A stretch of DNA of 5,137 nt. Origin: JAFGED01 sp964551295 (lineage in GTDB: Bacteria; Chloroflexota; Anaerolineae; B4-G1). Below the pieces are notes generated by a model. That model ran no database searches and had not been told where the DNA came from. It saw only the letters and a program-made list of their open reading frames with translations. How positions within the stretch are numbered: the first letter of the stretch is position 1; every line of letters begins with the position of its first letter. Both the position numbers and the translations under genes were made by a program. The stretch spans positions 1-5,137 of the forward strand of contig CAZKDJ010000264.1 of the NCBI GenBank assembly GCA_964551295.1. Reading direction: 5' to 3'. Positions 4,707 to 5,137 of this stretch are shown in pieces.

Positions 4707-5137
4707 ATGGATCTAATCAAATTTGTGCGCAACCATAAAGACGAGAGCACCGAGCGTGGGTTTCAGTTCGAGTTCTTCTGCGACCGATGCGAGTCAGGCT
4801 TTCGCACTCCATTCAAAGCCTCGGCGACGGGACTGGCCAGCGAGGCCCTAGACGTAGCCAGCGGCTTGCTAGGCGGCGTGTTCGGTACAATTGCCAACGT
4901 AGGCGACCGCGTTCATTCCGCTGCATGGGAAAAGGCTCATGACCATGCATTTGCCGAAGCGGTCAAACAGGCCAAGCCAAACTTCCGGCAATGCCCGCGC
5001 TGCAGCCAGTGGGTATGCGTAGAAGGCTGCTGGAACGAGGCACGCGGGCTGTGCAAGGATTGCACCCCTGACCTGGCCGCTGAGATGGCAGCGATCCAGG
5101 TCGATGCAACCATTGAAGAGGCACGGCAGGTGGCCCA
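4707..5137 (+). CDS. Eight-cysteine zinc-ribbon-like protein, C-terminus cut by window edge
   Basis: At least 143 residues are visible, with no stop before the edge. It opens MDLIKFVRNHKDESTERGFQFEFFCDRC, with a CxxC at Cys25/Cys28. A 65-residue middle stretch follows that is Gly/Ala-rich (ASGLLGGVFGTIANVGDRV at 51-69) and could be an amphipathic or membrane-touching helix. Then comes a Cys cluster: Cys96/Cys99 (CPRC), Cys104, Cys108, and Cys116/Cys119 (CKDC). Four CxxC or CxxxC pairs make eight ligands, enough for two structural zinc ions, with the first knuckle split from the rest by the middle segment. A charged helix begins after PDLAAEM and continues off the edge. I recall similar uncharacterised zinc-ribbon proteins but can name no function. 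It has its own promoter and Shine-Dalgarno, so it need not belong functionally to the t6A operon. Confidence 0.85.
   Translation, partial: MDLIKFVRNHKDESTERGFQFEFFCDRCESGFRTPFKASATGLASEALDVASGLLGGVFGTIANVGDRVHSAAWEKAHDHAFAEAVKQAKPNFRQCPRCSQWVCVEGCWNEARGLCKDCTPDLAAEMAAIQVDATIEEARQVA

Noticed and set aside
1..5137. CRISPR array, insertion sequence, tRNA or defence system
   Set aside because: No regularly spaced direct repeats, transposase-like protein, terminal inverted repeats, tRNA-like cloverleaf or defence protein family was found on either strand.

Overview
The window looks like an ordinary chromosomal housekeeping region of a GC-rich bacterium. The gene content and protein style suggest a member of the Chloroflexota (Anaerolineae-like): compact TsaE/TsaB, RimI with a basic insert, a DUF4332 protein and a BNR-type propeller remnant. 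That placement is an inference from family resemblance; no rRNA or marker alignment was possible.

The left half (1-2187) is read on the minus strand as one probable operon. Its order of transcription is trmO (tRNA m6t6A37 methyltransferase), a DUF4332 helix-hairpin-helix repeat protein, an alpha/beta hydrolase, and an aldo/keto reductase that runs off the left edge. Gaps are 3, 66 and 26 bases, and each downstream gene has a clear Shine-Dalgarno sequence. The aldo/keto reductase has an in-frame TAA at its 44th codon, with recognisable reductase sequence continuing behind it, so it appears to be a pseudogene (or carries a sequencing error).

The middle (2188-2859) has no intact gene. It holds the C-terminal remnant of a BNR-type beta-propeller protein on the minus strand, two small inverted-repeat regions and the promoter of the right-hand operon.

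The right half (2860-4679) is a plus-strand operon, tsaE-tsaB-rimI, with a 3-base gap and a one-base TGATG overlap. TsaE and TsaB belong to the machinery that makes t6A at position 37 of ANN-decoding tRNAs. RimI is the ribosomal-protein N-acetyltransferase often found beside them. The best promoter for this operon ends so close to the tsaE ATG that the mRNA would be leaderless. A second strong promoter is buried in the last codons of rimI, its -10 box containing the rimI stop codon. It drives a final gene, cut by the right edge, for an eight-cysteine zinc-ribbon-like protein of unknown role.

A functional theme links the halves. TrmO methylates the t6A that TsaE/TsaB help to make, so maker and modifier lie divergently about 670 bases apart. 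I see no CRISPR array, mobile element, tRNA, rRNA or defence system. The most interesting points are the leaderless tsaE, the stop-codon/-10 overlap, the t6A clustering and the coupled trmO-DUF4332 pair.
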